Source of the DNA: Paenibacillus ihbetae
GTDB lineage: Bacteria > Bacillota > Bacilli > Paenibacillales > Paenibacillaceae
Length of the DNA stretch: 64,000 bases
Assembly: GCF_002741055.1 (NCBI RefSeq)
Contig: NZ_CP016809.1
Span: forward strand, 248,001 to 312,000
Reading direction: 5' to 3'
Shown here: positions 8,043 to 16,940 of the stretch, in pieces
Layout: every line of letters begins with the position of its first letter
How positions within the stretch are numbered: position 1 is the first letter of the stretch
Position numbers and translations under genes: made by a program
Notes under the pieces: generated by a model
Database searches by the model: none
Told to the model about the DNA's origin: nothing
What the model saw: the letters and a program-made list of their open reading frames with translations, nothing else

Positions 8043-9266
8043 TTATCCATCCTTATCGAGGGCCCCTGTAATTTGAGTTACATGCTCTTCCCAGTCTATG
8101 CGATAGTCGTACATCCAGCTATGCGAATCTTTATTGGCCGATTTCAAGAACAGGGGCATCATCGTGTCCCGAAAAAAGGCCTGTACCCGGTTCGCTGCAT
8201 ATTTACGCTGTCCTAAGGTGCGGGAGTACCGCACGATTCGCTCTACGCGTTCATGCCTGAGCGATCGGAATGTGGTGAAAGCCCGCTCCAGATCCTCGAT
8301 ATCCCGTATGCATTTCGTCAACATCATCGCATCCTCCAATGCCATCGAGGCGCCCTGCCCGGCATTCGGAGACGTCGCATGAACGGCATCCCCGATCAAT
8401 ACAGCGGGGCCATCGTGCCACGTCGGCTGCGGCGGTATATCGTAGATTGGAAACGCACCGATATCTCCCTGTGTTGATCGAATGATATCCAGTATCAGCG
8501 GATCATCGCCCTTATATAATTCTGCGGTTCGGCGGTTCCATTCCGCCTGGGAGATCGCTAACATGTCTTTGCGAGTCGGTATTCCTTTCACCTCCTCGTT
8601 TCCAAACCAGAATAGCTCTCCTGATGGCTGAACAATATATCCGAAAAAGGCTCGTTTGCCGAATACCATCTGTTGTACGCCCGGCACAAACGGCACTTTT
8701 ACCCCTTTGGAGAACCCCCCGATGCTGATCAGGCCCGTAAATTGGGGCTGCGGCGCATCCGGCAGAAGGCATTTGCGCAGCGAGGAATGTATGCCGTCAC
8801 AACCAACGACGAGTCTAGCGGCTTCCGTCCTACCGTTTTCAAACTCCAGCTCCGCTCCTTTGTTTCCGTTTTTCATTCGAACCAGCTTGGCTCCAAGCAC
8901 AATCGGAATTTTCTGTCGGATGACTTCATCTCGCAGGACACGGTGGAGGTAGCCGCGCTTTACGGTATATCCTTGCGGCTCTCCCTCCATATGACCGACC
9001 TCACCGAGCGGCTTTCCCTTTCCGTTGCGAAACCTCATCACTCGCATTTCAAAGCCTTCGCTGCGAATCGGTTGATCAATGCCTAGTTCCTTCAGGACAC
9101 GCAAGCCGTTGCGTCCAACGTTTAGAAATAAGCCTGCATAGTCGTCATGTGTCGTGGCTGCTTCATAGATGACTGGATCCCACCCGATTCGCTTGAGGAA
9201 TAACGCCGCTGCCGGCCCTGCTATTCCGCATCCGATCACCGCTACCTTATTATTGTTCGTATCCAT
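8043..9266 (-). CDS. FAD-dependent monooxygenase (PHBH/TetX-like fold)
   Basis: 407 aa, ATG at 9266. The N-terminal dinucleotide motif is VAVIGCGIAGPAAALFLKR (about 8-26). The DG motif is VVGCDGIHSSLRK (about 153-165), and the GD motif with the FAD-ribityl site is VLIGDAVHATSPNAGQGASMALEDA (about 289-313). These three motifs define class A flavoprotein monooxygenases, which hydroxylate aromatics, antibiotics or polyketides using NAD(P)H. It is divergent from a MarR gene, with a perfect palindrome in between, so it is likely a detoxification enzyme induced by the MarR ligand. Substrate not predictable. Confidence 0.88.
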   Translation of the reverse strand: MDTNNNKVAVIGCGIAGPAAALFLKRIGWDPVIYEAATTHDDYAGLFLNVGRNGLRVLKELGIDQPIRSEGFEMRVMRFRNGKGKPLGEVGHMEGEPQGYTVKRGYLHRVLRDEVIRQKIPIVLGAKLVRMKNGNKGAELEFENGRTEAARLVVGCDGIHSSLRKCLLPDAPQPQFTGLISIGGFSKGVKVPFVPGVQQMVFGKRAFFGYIVQPSGELFWFGNEEVKGIPTRKDMLAISQAEWNRRTAELYKGDDPLILDIIRSTQGDIGAFPIYDIPPQPTWHDGPAVLIGDAVHATSPNAGQGASMALEDAMMLTKCIRDIEDLERAFTTFRSLRHERVERIVRYSRTLGQRKYAANRVQAFFRDTMMPLFLKSANKDSHSWMYDYRIDWEEHVTQITGALDKDG

Positions 9267-9283
9267 CTGGATTCCAGCTCCTT

Positions 9284-9302
9284 TATCTTAATTATTAAGA
9301 TA
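9284..9302. promoter_or_regulatory. 19-bp perfect palindrome, likely MarR operator
   Basis: TATCTTAATTATTAAGATA: 8-bp arms around TTA. It overlaps the start-proximal region of the monooxygenase, 18 bp before its ATG, in the divergent promoter region shared with the MarR gene. Its length and AT-rich dyad are typical of MarR boxes. Confidence 0.65.
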
Positions 9303-9479
9303 TTTGTTGATAAAAATCATTATGTTCATTTTACAATAATGAGGCGGTGCGGCATTTGGTCTCAAGACGGATAATTCACCTGGACTCTGGATGGAAATAT
9401 TGGTGCCTTCGCCGCTTTTTCTGCGTAAGCAGCTGGTGTGGTATACTTCATGTATCGCTATGTTTAAAGGTGGTATCGT

Positions 9480-9950
9480 ATGAAACCGACACACCAAGAT
9501 CTGAAACTGTCGCTGATTGAGGCTTCCAAACAACTATCAACACAAACCGTCATGTTTCATCAAGCGGTCGCGGCGTATCTGGGTCTTAACATTACGGATC
9601 ATAAATGTGTGGATTTCATCCTAAGCAAAGGAAGAGTCACAGCGGGACAGCTCGCCGAATGGACCGGCCTAACCACCGGGGCGATAACAAGCGTCCTTAA
9701 CCGATTGGAGAAGGCAGGCTTCATCTGCAGGGCCAAAGATCCCGGCGATCTCAGGGTCGTCTATGCCGAGCCCGTCTATTCGCAATTGCATGCGATTAAA
9801 GAGGTTTTCGCTCCATTAAACGCTGCCATGCTGGACTTATATTCAAAGTACGACCAAGATCAGCTGGAGACCATACTCGATTACATCCTTCATTCCAATC
9901 AAATCCTGCGGAACCTCATCGAAGATCTTCGCAAGCCCGCGGCGGAGTGA
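9480..9950 (+). CDS. MarR-family transcriptional regulator
   Basis: 156 aa, ATG at 9480 after AAAGGTGG. It has a winged helix-turn-helix at about residues 38-100 (RVTAGQLAEWTGLTTGAITSVLNRLEKAGFICR, then the wing DPGDLRVVYAEP), with the flanking helices used for dimerisation. It is divergently transcribed from the FAD monooxygenase and most likely represses it via the palindrome at 9284-9302. MarR proteins release DNA on binding phenolic ligands or on oxidation. Confidence 0.9.
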   Translation: MKPTHQDLKLSLIEASKQLSTQTVMFHQAVAAYLGLNITDHKCVDFILSKGRVTAGQLAEWTGLTTGAITSVLNRLEKAGFICRAKDPGDLRVVYAEPVYSQLHAIKEVFAPLNAAMLDLYSKYDQDQLETILDYILHSNQILRNLIEDLRKPAAE

Positions 9951-10095
9951 TATAACGGGCATGTTTTTAACTTACCGAAGGTCTCTATTCAGAACTCAAC
10001 CCTGGATATCTGAAATACAAGATCCTATTAAGAGGAACAAACAGGATTCTGCAGAACCGTAAAAGGACGCATAGAAAAGAGGATATGTTCGCTGT

Positions 10096-10120
10096 AAAAA
10101 AGTCGCCATTAAGGCGACTT
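10096..10120 (-). terminator. Terminator of the MerR / small-multidrug operon
   Basis: AAGTCGCC / GGCGACTT stem with a 5-nt loop. On the minus strand it is followed by a T run (the plus strand shows A at 10096-10100). It lies 30 bp downstream of the stop at 10150. Confidence 0.85.
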
Positions 10121-10149
10121 CTCTTCCAAATTTTTATCTCTCCCACTTA

Positions 10150-10623
10150 TCAAACGAAGTACCCTCTCCCATAATATATCAACAGCCCCGATCCGACTGC
10201 CCACAAGAGGATGCTGACGGTTTGCCAGATGATAATATTCTTCTTATTTGCTGCTGCCATCGTACATATTAGTGCGCCTATATGGTTAGCTCCAATGATG
10301 GGCCCTGCAAGGGATAGTCCGGGCACACCAAATCGATTGAAATACAACCTGCCTTTTTGAAAGCGACGGTGAACAAAGCTATCGCCATTAGGATCGGTAA
10401 ATTTGGATTTAATCCACGAAGAGAAAAGGATTACGAACATGACCGATAACCAGTTTCCTGCAACGGCCAGAAGTGCAATTGGCACGAATGGAAGCTTTAG
10501 CAGCACTCCAACCGGTACCGCCACATGAGCCTCAAGAAAAGGAATAAGCGAAATGATGAAAATCGATATAAATTGATAAAGAATCGGGATATGCTCAACT
10601 TTTTGCAAAATGTCTTGAATCAA
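10150..10623 (-). CDS. Small multidrug export protein family membrane protein
   Basis: 157 aa from a TTG at 10623 with AAGGTGG upstream; no ATG is near. Four or five hydrophobic segments are seen (about 15-40, 42-62, 95-120, 130-152). The conserved PFLEAHVAVPVG stretch near residue 30 and the GPIIGANHIGALI stretch near residue 110 fit the Sm_multidrug_ex family (PF06695). The function is poorly characterised. It is 34 bp downstream of a MerR gene and probably in the same transcript. Confidence 0.75.
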   Translation of the reverse strand: MIQDILQKVEHIPILYQFISIFIISLIPFLEAHVAVPVGVLLKLPFVPIALLAVAGNWLSVMFVILFSSWIKSKFTDPNGDSFVHRRFQKGRLYFNRFGVPGLSLAGPIIGANHIGALICTMAAANKKNIIIWQTVSILLWAVGSGLLIYYGRGYFV

Positions 10624-10657
10624 TGTACTTTCCCACCTTAAATATAAAATAGAAGGT

Positions 10658-11389
10658 TTACTTCAATTCTGCTAACTTACGCATAGCTTCTTTAATGAAT
10701 GCTTTCTCCTCATCAGTAAACGGATCCAATATATTGGAGGTTTCGGTTTGATCGGGACCTTCTTCCTGTAGTTTAGCGATCTTGATCAGAGTTGCTTGAT
10801 GAAGAAACACCAATCTTCTCATGCAATCCAGCGCCTCCTCCGTTTCAGGGCTTGTCTTTGACATAACCAAATGTCTGATGCTGGTAATTAAACCGTAGTA
10901 TTCTCGGTCAAGCTCAAGACGCTCCGGTTCTCGAAAATTAAAGATAGAATGCTGTTCCCGATTCTTTTCATCCACATGCTCTTCTTCCCAGAGGATGGAA
11001 TGTATAATAAAACAAAAGGATTTGATATCTACTGTTTCCTCGTTCGAAATAATCGCATCCATATGATTTAATTGATCAATCATCTCTTGTATTCTCTCTT
11101 GCTCCGCAAGGAGCTGTTTCCTTTTGAACTGGATTGAGCTCTTAATCTGCTCATGTTCAATGAGAGGATGCTGGAGTAAATCCCCGATGTCCTTCAACGA
11201 AAAACCAATAAATTTCAGTGCTTGAATCTGCTGGAGACGGACCAGGTCATCCACGCTGTACAGGCGGTGTCCTCCTTCCTTATAGTCGCTCGGCGTCAAC
11301 AAGCCTATCTTGTCGTAGTATCTTAACGTTCTGATCGTTTCTCCAGTCCGGTTGGATATTTGTCCTATAGTCAACATTGGATTTAACAT
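10658..11389 (-). CDS. MerR-family regulator
   Basis: 243 aa, ATG at 11389 after GAGGCG. Residues about 5-75 are a MerR winged helix (TIGQISNRTGETIRTLRYYDKIGLLTPS, then the wing EGGHRLYSVDDL). A coiled-coil dimer helix follows (about 80-115). The remaining 120 residues form a helical effector domain without recognisable metal-binding Cys residues. It probably controls the downstream small membrane exporter. Confidence 0.9.
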   Translation of the reverse strand: MLNPMLTIGQISNRTGETIRTLRYYDKIGLLTPSDYKEGGHRLYSVDDLVRLQQIQALKFIGFSLKDIGDLLQHPLIEHEQIKSSIQFKRKQLLAEQERIQEMIDQLNHMDAIISNEETVDIKSFCFIIHSILWEEEHVDEKNREQHSIFNFREPERLELDREYYGLITSIRHLVMSKTSPETEEALDCMRRLVFLHQATLIKIAKLQEEGPDQTETSNILDPFTDEEKAFIKEAMRKLAELK

Positions 11390-11554
11390 TCTAACGCCTC
11401 ATTTCAATTTTGTCCTTTAGTCTTAATATAAGAGATTGCCAAATAAACAGTGGGCTTCATCAAGTGAGATACAAAACATAGCATACAATATGATCGGATT
11501 TTCGATCATCAAGACTGCACTAAACCTTTTCTTTTCTAGATGTAATTTCAATCA

Positions 11555-11602
11555 CGTCACCTTTCATTTCAAATGTCTTGAATCATATCTTAAAAGGTGA
11601 CG
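11555..11602. repeat. Inverted repeat in the 11390-11706 intergenic region
   Basis: CGTCACCTTT (11555-11564) and AAAGGTGACG (11593-11602) are perfect 10-bp arms around 28 nt. The 317-bp gap between the MerR and ribokinase genes holds this repeat and the ribokinase terminator; I see no gene in it. The arms could be an operator or a remnant. Confidence 0.4.
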
Positions 11603-11638
11603 CGAGTAGAGGTTCAAGCCTTTTTTTTAAAAGGCCAT

Positions 11639-11674
11639 ATAAAAAAAGACAGCCGATCATACGATCGCCTGTCT
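11639..11674 (-). terminator. Terminator of the LacI-epimerase-ribokinase operon
   Basis: On the minus strand AGACAG-G-CGATC pairs with GATCG-G-CTGTCT (one mismatch) around GTAT and is followed by seven T. It starts 33 bp after the stop at 11707. Confidence 0.85.
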
Positions 11675-11706
11675 CCAAAGTGTATGAGAAGTTATCTCCA
11701 TATCTA

Positions 11707-12630
11707 TTAGCAAGTAGAACGATAAGACAATACCTCTTGTAAGGATGGGATGGCATCCTGACCGCCGGATCGGGAAACCTTGATGCCTGCCGCTACACTG
11801 GCAAATTTCACGGCTTCAACCAGGTCGTTCGTTTCAAGCAGCGAACTGGCAAGTGCTCCCGCAAAGCAATCTCCGGCTCCAACCGTGTCAACGGCTTGGA
11901 CTTTGATGGCTTCAATATAGGTAGGCGTGTCATTATGGTAGACGAGGCTGCCGTTTTCCGCCATTTTCACGACAGATTGAGGGATGCCCATCTCCTTGAG
12001 CTTAATCGCAGCCTGCAGCGCAGTTTCTCGATCGACCACATCGATGCCGGTAATGGCTTTGGTCTCTTGTTTATTCGGTAAAATGAGGTCTGCATATTGA
12101 AAAGCTTCCTCGAATATTCCGTCAGCCGGCGCCGGGTCCAAAATGACGAACATCTTTCTTTTGCGGGCTTCTTGCATCGCGGCCAGAATGGATTCCTTAC
12201 TGGTTTCCATTTGGACCAGCAGAATCTTGGCATCGAGCTGATCAAAAATCTGCTCAATATCTTTTCGTAAAATGTGGTCGTTCGCCCCTTTGGTCCCCAC
12301 CATCGTATTCTCGCCGCGCACATCAATCATCGCAACAAATGTCCCCGTGCCGCTTGTTTCCACTTCGAGAACATGACTGACATCTACACTCTTGACTTCC
12401 AGGTTTCTCAGCAGCTGACTGCCTGCGCTGTCTTTGCCGACTGCGCCGATCAAAGCCGTTTTTTTATTCAACTGAGCAGCCGTCACCGCCTGATTCGCGC
12501 CCTTTCCCCCCGGCGTCATATTGATCGAGTTACAAAACACGGTATCCCCATAGGCAGGATATCGGTCCGTATTCACGATAACGTCCATATTGATGCTGCC
12601 CACAACCAAAATATCGTAGTTCTTCTTCAT
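11707..12630 (-). CDS. rbsK: PfkB-family sugar kinase, ribokinase type
   Basis: 307 aa. The start is ATG at 12630 (KKNYDILVVG) with AGGGG upstream; an open frame to 12894 lacks a ribosome site and overlaps the epimerase. PfkB motif 1 is MTPGGKGANQAVTAAQL (about 38-55) and motif 2 is VDTVGAGDCFAGALASSL (about 250-267), with the catalytic Asp in GAGD. It is closest to ribokinases, which make ribose-5-P, but the AlsE-like neighbour leaves open a ketohexose such as allulose. It is last in a three-gene operon, 28 bp after the epimerase. Confidence 0.82.
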   Translation of the reverse strand: MKKNYDILVVGSINMDVIVNTDRYPAYGDTVFCNSINMTPGGKGANQAVTAAQLNKKTALIGAVGKDSAGSQLLRNLEVKSVDVSHVLEVETSGTGTFVAMIDVRGENTMVGTKGANDHILRKDIEQIFDQLDAKILLVQMETSKESILAAMQEARKRKMFVILDPAPADGIFEEAFQYADLILPNKQETKAITGIDVVDRETALQAAIKLKEMGIPQSVVKMAENGSLVYHNDTPTYIEAIKVQAVDTVGAGDCFAGALASSLLETNDLVEAVKFASVAAGIKVSRSGGQDAIPSLQEVLSYRSTC

Positions 12631-12658
12631 GGTGATTTCCCCTATCTCGGATTTTCGT

Positions 12659-13318
12659 TTAGTTAAAAAGCTTGCGTGTATTTGCGACATTATCCTGAAT
12701 GGAGCCGGCATCATTGAATACGGCACTTGTACCGAGCACATACATGGAAGCGCCAGCCTCCCTGCATTTCGGAATCGTTCCGGCGCCGATATTGCCATCG
12801 ACTTGAATTGCGATTTCCATGCCCGTGCTTTGAATGAATGCATGAAGCTCAGCGATTTTGTCATACATCGCGGGTATAAACTTTTGTCCTGCAAATCCGG
12901 GATTCACGGTCATCAGAACTACGTAATCGGTTACGTTATAGACATACTTAAGAAAATCGAGCGAGGTTGCAGGATTTATTGCCACCCCTGCCCGAATTCC
13001 CAAGCTTTTGATTTTGGTTAAAGAGCTTTGCAGATGTGCGGTCGCTTCTTCATGAATGGAGATCATGTCGGCTCCGCAATCGGCGAATAACTCGATATAA
13101 TTCTCCGGTTTGTTAACCATCAAGTGAATATCGAGCGGCTTATCCGTTAATTTGCGGACCGTCCGGACAAAGTCGGGGCCGAGCGTGAAGTTCGGGACAA
13201 AGTTCCCGTCCATAATATCGATATGGTAAAAATCGACGCCCGCCTTGTCCAGCTCCGAAATCTGGGACTCCAGGTTTCCAAGATCCGCACACATTAATGA
13301 TGGACCTAATTTATACAT
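12659..13318 (-). CDS. Ribulose-/allulose-phosphate 3-epimerase family protein
   Basis: 219 aa TIM barrel. Visible motifs are GPSLMCADL (5-13), FYHIDIMDGNFVPN (about 30-43) with metal-binding His and Asp, DIHLMVNKPENY, MTVNPGFAGQKFIPAMYDKI (about 133-152), IQVDGNI, and VLGTSAVFN. The wording SLMC, NPGFAGQKFIP and DKIAEL is nearer to AlsE (D-allulose-6-P 3-epimerase) than to Rpe. It lies 14 bp after the LacI gene and 28 bp before the kinase. With that kinase it would convert a phosphorylated pentulose or ketohexulose into a central metabolite. The exact sugar is inferred only. Confidence 0.8.
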   Translation of the reverse strand: MYKLGPSLMCADLGNLESQISELDKAGVDFYHIDIMDGNFVPNFTLGPDFVRTVRKLTDKPLDIHLMVNKPENYIELFADCGADMISIHEEATAHLQSSLTKIKSLGIRAGVAINPATSLDFLKYVYNVTDYVVLMTVNPGFAGQKFIPAMYDKIAELHAFIQSTGMEIAIQVDGNIGAGTIPKCREAGASMYVLGTSAVFNDAGSIQDNVANTRKLFN

Positions 13319-13332
13319 GGTTTACTGCTCCT

Positions 13333-14331
13333 TTACTTCGTAGCGGAGGAGTTCCTTATGATCAAATCAGGTTCCAGGTTATACTGCTTCGATTGCCCGT
13401 TCTTGTCCTGAATCAGCCTTATCAGCTCCTGCACAGCGATTTTTCCGATCTCCGATTTTTTCTGGTCCACTGTCGTAAGCGTAGGCGTAATAAAGGAACC
13501 GGAACTGATGTTATCGTAGCCAACGATTTTTACTTGTTCAGGCATGCGTATATGAAATTCATTGCAAGCGTGAATCGCTCCGATGGCCATGGCATCATTT
13601 GAACTGACGATGCTATCAAACGTTTTGCCGGACTCAATGTATCGCTTGATCTCGTGATAACCGCTTTCCATGCTGAAGTCACCGTAAACGATGCTTGTAT
13701 TGACAGGATGGGGCGCATGCTCCACCGCTTTCCGGAAACCGGCAAAGCGATCACTGGAGCTCTTCTCGTCTTTCGGACCGGATAGAAAAACGATATTGCT
13801 GCATCCGGAATCACAGATGAGATGATTCGCCGCCTTCCAGGCACCAAGCTGATGATCCACCGTGACGGCCGAATAGGCATGCTCGAAATTCGCCCGGTCG
13901 ATCGTAATCGTCCGGATGCCACGTGCCTCAAGCATCGCCAAGTCATCGGCATTGACATGCAGCGAGTTGATAATAGCACCGCTTACATAATGGTCCACCA
14001 TCGAGTCCAAGTAATATTTGACCTTGGAGCGCTGGTCGTCACTGTTGCACAAGAAAATATTATAGCCCTCCGCATTAGCCGCCGTCTCGATCTCCTTTAC
14101 CAGCTCCGGGAAGAACGGGTTATTGAGCGTAGGCACCAATAAGCCGATCAAATCCGAAGTTCGCTTGGACAGGCTCTTCGCAAGCAGGTTAGGCTTGTAA
14201 TTTAATCGTTTAATGACTTGTTCTACACGGGCAATCGTTTCGGGGCTAGCTTCTCCCTTGTTGTTGATAATCCTGGAAACTGTCGCTACAGAAACCCCTG
14301 CTTCTCTTGCTACATCTCGAATTGTTGTCAT
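13333..14331 (-). CDS. LacI-family repressor of the sugar module
   Basis: 332 aa. LacI helix-turn-helix at 1-25 (TTIRDVAREAGVSVATVSRIIN), hinge helix near 50-58 (NLLAKSLSKR), then a ribose-binding-protein-like ligand domain (IGLLVPTLNNPFFPELVKEI, VTVDHQLGAW, IVSSNDAMAIGAIHACNE, IVGYDNISSGSFITPTLTTVDQ). It resembles RbsR. It is first in the minus-strand operon and divergent from the PTS IIC gene. Identical palindromes lie before both transcription units, so it probably represses both and its own gene. Confidence 0.93.
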   Translation of the reverse strand: MTTIRDVAREAGVSVATVSRIINNKGEASPETIARVEQVIKRLNYKPNLLAKSLSKRTSDLIGLLVPTLNNPFFPELVKEIETAANAEGYNIFLCNSDDQRSKVKYYLDSMVDHYVSGAIINSLHVNADDLAMLEARGIRTITIDRANFEHAYSAVTVDHQLGAWKAANHLICDSGCSNIVFLSGPKDEKSSSDRFAGFRKAVEHAPHPVNTSIVYGDFSMESGYHEIKRYIESGKTFDSIVSSNDAMAIGAIHACNEFHIRMPEQVKIVGYDNISSGSFITPTLTTVDQKKSEIGKIAVQELIRLIQDKNGQSKQYNLEPDLIIRNSSATK

Positions 14332-14352
14332 AAATTAGTATCCCTCATTTAC

Positions 14353-14364
14353 GTAACCGGTTAC
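14353..14364. promoter_or_regulatory. LacI-type operator 1 (GTAACCGGTTAC)
   Basis: A perfect 12-bp palindrome with central CG, 22 bp upstream of the LacI start. The same sequence recurs at 14464-14475, about ten helical turns away, which would allow repressor-mediated looping. Confidence 0.8.
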
Positions 14365-14462
14365 TGACTAGTTAAGCATGGATCATTTTTTCTGTCAAAT
14401 TTAATTTTAACCCCTTGCATAAATTTTTTGCATGTGCTAGATTTCAACTATCCCTCAAGTCA

Positions 14463-14476
14463 CGTAACCGGTTACG
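14463..14476. promoter_or_regulatory. LacI-type operator 2 (CGTAACCGGTTACG)
   Basis: A perfect 14-bp palindrome 22 bp before the IIC ATG, so it overlaps or follows the transcription start of the PTS IIC gene. It shares its 12-bp core with operator 1. Confidence 0.8.
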
Positions 14477-14498
14477 ACCTTGTTGAGGAAGTGACCCA

Positions 14499-15893
14499 AT
14501 GTTTATTGATACGATGAATAATCTATTTAACGGCTTCATCAATCTCGGCGGACCCGCCATGATGTTTGTCATTATTACTGTGCTTTCGCTGCTTGTCGGC
14601 GTATCCATCTCGAAGTCTTTGGAAGGCGGCCTTCGGATGGCCGTTGCGCTGACCGGTATGGGCGCGGTCATTTCACTATTGACCAGCTCCTTTGCTCCTG
14701 CGCTCGAGCAGTTCGTTGAATCCACGGGCGTATCCTTGTCAATTACGGACCTTGGCTGGGCACCGCTCGCCGTCATTACTTGGGGTTCTGTGTATACGCT
14801 TTACTTTGCTTTTGTCTGCCTGGTTGTCAATTTTATTATGCTGATTACGAAAATGACGACCACATTGAACGTGGATTTATTTAATATTTGGAATTTATCG
14901 GTCATTGGGCTGTTAACGCTGTATTACTCGAATCAGAACTTCATTCTCACGACATTGTTTGTCATGGTGATTTATGCCCTGATGCTGATCAATGCCGATG
15001 TCATGAAGCCGACGATCAATAAGCTCCTTGATTACGATGATACGAATATCACCACGACAGCGCATCCGAGCTTGTTGATTGCACCTGTTGTGATGATTTT
15101 TAATAAAATCATTGACGTGTGTCTTCCATTTATCGATAAGTATGATTTCAATGCCGAGGTTCTGAATAAAAAAATCGGATTCTGGGGCAGCAAGTTTGCC
15201 ATCGGCGCTTATCTAGGCATCTTTATCGGACTTCTTGGCCAGCAATCGGCTGCCGAGATCTTCACGCTGGCATTTACCGGGGGAGTTGCATTGGAGTTGT
15301 TCGCGCTGGTAGGCGGATGGTTCGGGCCTGCCATTGAACCGCTTTCAAACGGCATCACCAAGCAAATGAGCAAGCGCTTGAAAGGCAGAACTCTGCTCGT
15401 AGGAATCGATTGGCCGATCCTTGCGCCTAGAGCCGAGCTGTGGGCGGTCGCAAACATTCTGGCACCGATCCTGCTAATAATTTCAATCTTCTTGCCGGGC
15501 AACAAAGTGCTTCCGCTCGGAGGCATCCTGTTGACCGTACTGGCCCCTGCCCTGCTGATCATAACGAAAGGCCGGGTATTGCGAATGACCCTCATTGGAA
15601 CCGTTCTTATTCCTTTGTTCTTATGGGGCGCGACTTTTATCGCGGAATTTGTAACGGAGACGTCCAGAGCCATGAACAGCATTCCGGCGGGCCTGTCTGC
15701 AAACGCTCTATTCTCGTCCATTGATTCGGACCCGATCGAGAAAATGCTTGCCATCTTGATGGGCAGTGCCGTGAAGACCATGGATATGAAATGGATCGGG
15801 CTTAGCATCGTTGCGGTTGCCCTTTATCTTCTTATGTTCTTCTGGTATTTCAAACAGATGCGCAAGGATCATGCAAAAGATCTGAACATCTAA
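14499..15893 (+). CDS. GatC/SgcC-type PTS IIC permease without IIA/IIB partners
   Basis: 464 aa, ATG at 14499 after GAGGAAG. About 11-12 hydrophobic segments with loops typical of the galactitol-family EIIC (PF03611): the N-terminal FNGFINLGGPAMMFVIITVLSLL, and the LLGQQSAAEIFTLAFTGGVALELFALVGGWFGPAIEP region. Length fits GatC (about 450). No IIA, IIB, HPr-like or fused domain is present here or in the neighbouring genes. The partners in the module are a free-sugar kinase and an epimerase, so it may work as an uncoupled permease or borrow IIA/IIB from elsewhere. It is controlled by the LacI gene through two operators. Confidence 0.85.
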   Translation: MFIDTMNNLFNGFINLGGPAMMFVIITVLSLLVGVSISKSLEGGLRMAVALTGMGAVISLLTSSFAPALEQFVESTGVSLSITDLGWAPLAVITWGSVYTLYFAFVCLVVNFIMLITKMTTTLNVDLFNIWNLSVIGLLTLYYSNQNFILTTLFVMVIYALMLINADVMKPTINKLLDYDDTNITTTAHPSLLIAPVVMIFNKIIDVCLPFIDKYDFNAEVLNKKIGFWGSKFAIGAYLGIFIGLLGQQSAAEIFTLAFTGGVALELFALVGGWFGPAIEPLSNGITKQMSKRLKGRTLLVGIDWPILAPRAELWAVANILAPILLIISIFLPGNKVLPLGGILLTVLAPALLIITKGRVLRMTLIGTVLIPLFLWGATFIAEFVTETSRAMNSIPAGLSANALFSSIDSDPIEKMLAILMGSAVKTMDMKWIGLSIVAVALYLLMFFWYFKQMRKDHAKDLNI

Positions 15894-15913
15894 GACCTCA
15901 TTCTTATTCGCAG

Positions 15914-15965
15914 AAGGAAACTCTTCCGGTTGTAATACTGGGGGAGTTTCCTTTTGCTTGTGATC
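15914..15965 (+). terminator. Terminator after the GatC-type permease
   Basis: AAGGAAACTC pairs with GAGTTTCCTT across a 30-nt loop, ending in a short T run, 20 bp after the stop. Confidence 0.7.
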
Positions 15966-16040
15966 TATAACGTCGTATCTGAAGGATGTCGTTTCACTAA
16001 AACTTCCCTATCGGGGGTCTAGCTTGCCCAGCAGCCCGTG

Positions 16041-16697
16041 TTAGCCAATTGCGAGCGGGCTGTTCTGAACGACGTTCAGCCATTCACGCGCAATCAACCA
16101 ATGGCCCGCTGTCGTCGGATGGATCCCGTCCCAGATCCAATAATCTGCCCCTGTTCGGGCTGCGGCATCGTCGAAGGCTTTCTGCAAGGGAACAAGCAGC
16201 GCATCATAATCATGCGCCAATTGCCAAACCACCCTGCCGTATTCATCGATTATTTGTCGCCATCTTTCCCAGTGCTGCTCGGTACCTCCTGTTTTCAGCA
16301 CAAACGGCTCGCATAGTACGAGCCCCGTTCCTGGAAGCAGTTCCTTCGTTTCTTCAAGAATATGCCGGTACGCCCTCTCGAATCGATCGCTGGCTCCTTC
16401 CGGAGCGCCTTCAATGATTCGTCCTGCATCATTTACGCCGACCAATATGCTGATCAGGTCTGGCTGAAGATGTACGGCATCCTCGTTCCATCTCGCGTAC
16501 AAATCCGATGCGCGATTGCCGCTAACCCCACGATTAATGAACCGCGGCCTTGAACCCGCTAGTTCGAATCCCAGCTCAGCCGCAATAAGATACACGTAAC
16601 CGTGACCATGAATATGATTAGGATCGCCATCGCGCCCCCGATTTCCATCCGTGATGGAATCCCCCTGGAATAATACGGTTTTTCCTGATGTTATCAT
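16041..16697 (-). CDS. SGNH/GDSL-type esterase
   Basis: 218 aa. The ATG at 16697 (MITSGKTVLFQGDSITDG) has GGAGTG upstream; a frame to 16799 has none. SGNH blocks are visible: block I GDSITDGNR with the nucleophile Ser (about 12-20), block II GVSGNRASDL (Gly), block III GVNDAG (Asn), block V DGIHPTTAGH (Asp and His). There is no signal peptide, so it acts in the cytoplasm, probably deacetylating a sugar ester. It is monocistronic. Confidence 0.88.
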   Translation of the reverse strand: MITSGKTVLFQGDSITDGNRGRDGDPNHIHGHGYVYLIAAELGFELAGSRPRFINRGVSGNRASDLYARWNEDAVHLQPDLISILVGVNDAGRIIEGAPEGASDRFERAYRHILEETKELLPGTGLVLCEPFVLKTGGTEQHWERWRQIIDEYGRVVWQLAHDYDALLVPLQKAFDDAAARTGADYWIWDGIHPTTAGHWLIAREWLNVVQNSPLAIG

Positions 16698-16940
16698 CTG
16701 CTCACTCCACCCCTTATATAAGTACGAATGATATTTCGATAGATTCAACACTTCTACGTTTATGATGATATAGGAAGCGTCGGCTCGGTGATACCCCATG
16801 GATTGGCTTGAAATTCATATATATTTTTGATCCGTTCCCGATCCAGTCCTCACTCTGGGCTAAGATTGAACTTTTCCGTTACCTGTTTGTGAGGATCTGG
16901 TATAATCAGGCAGAGTTCGTATTTGAGAGGTGATCCTATC

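Noticed and set aside
9284..9302. Rho-independent terminator
   Set aside because: The palindrome is AT-rich and lacks a T run; its position between divergent genes fits an operator.
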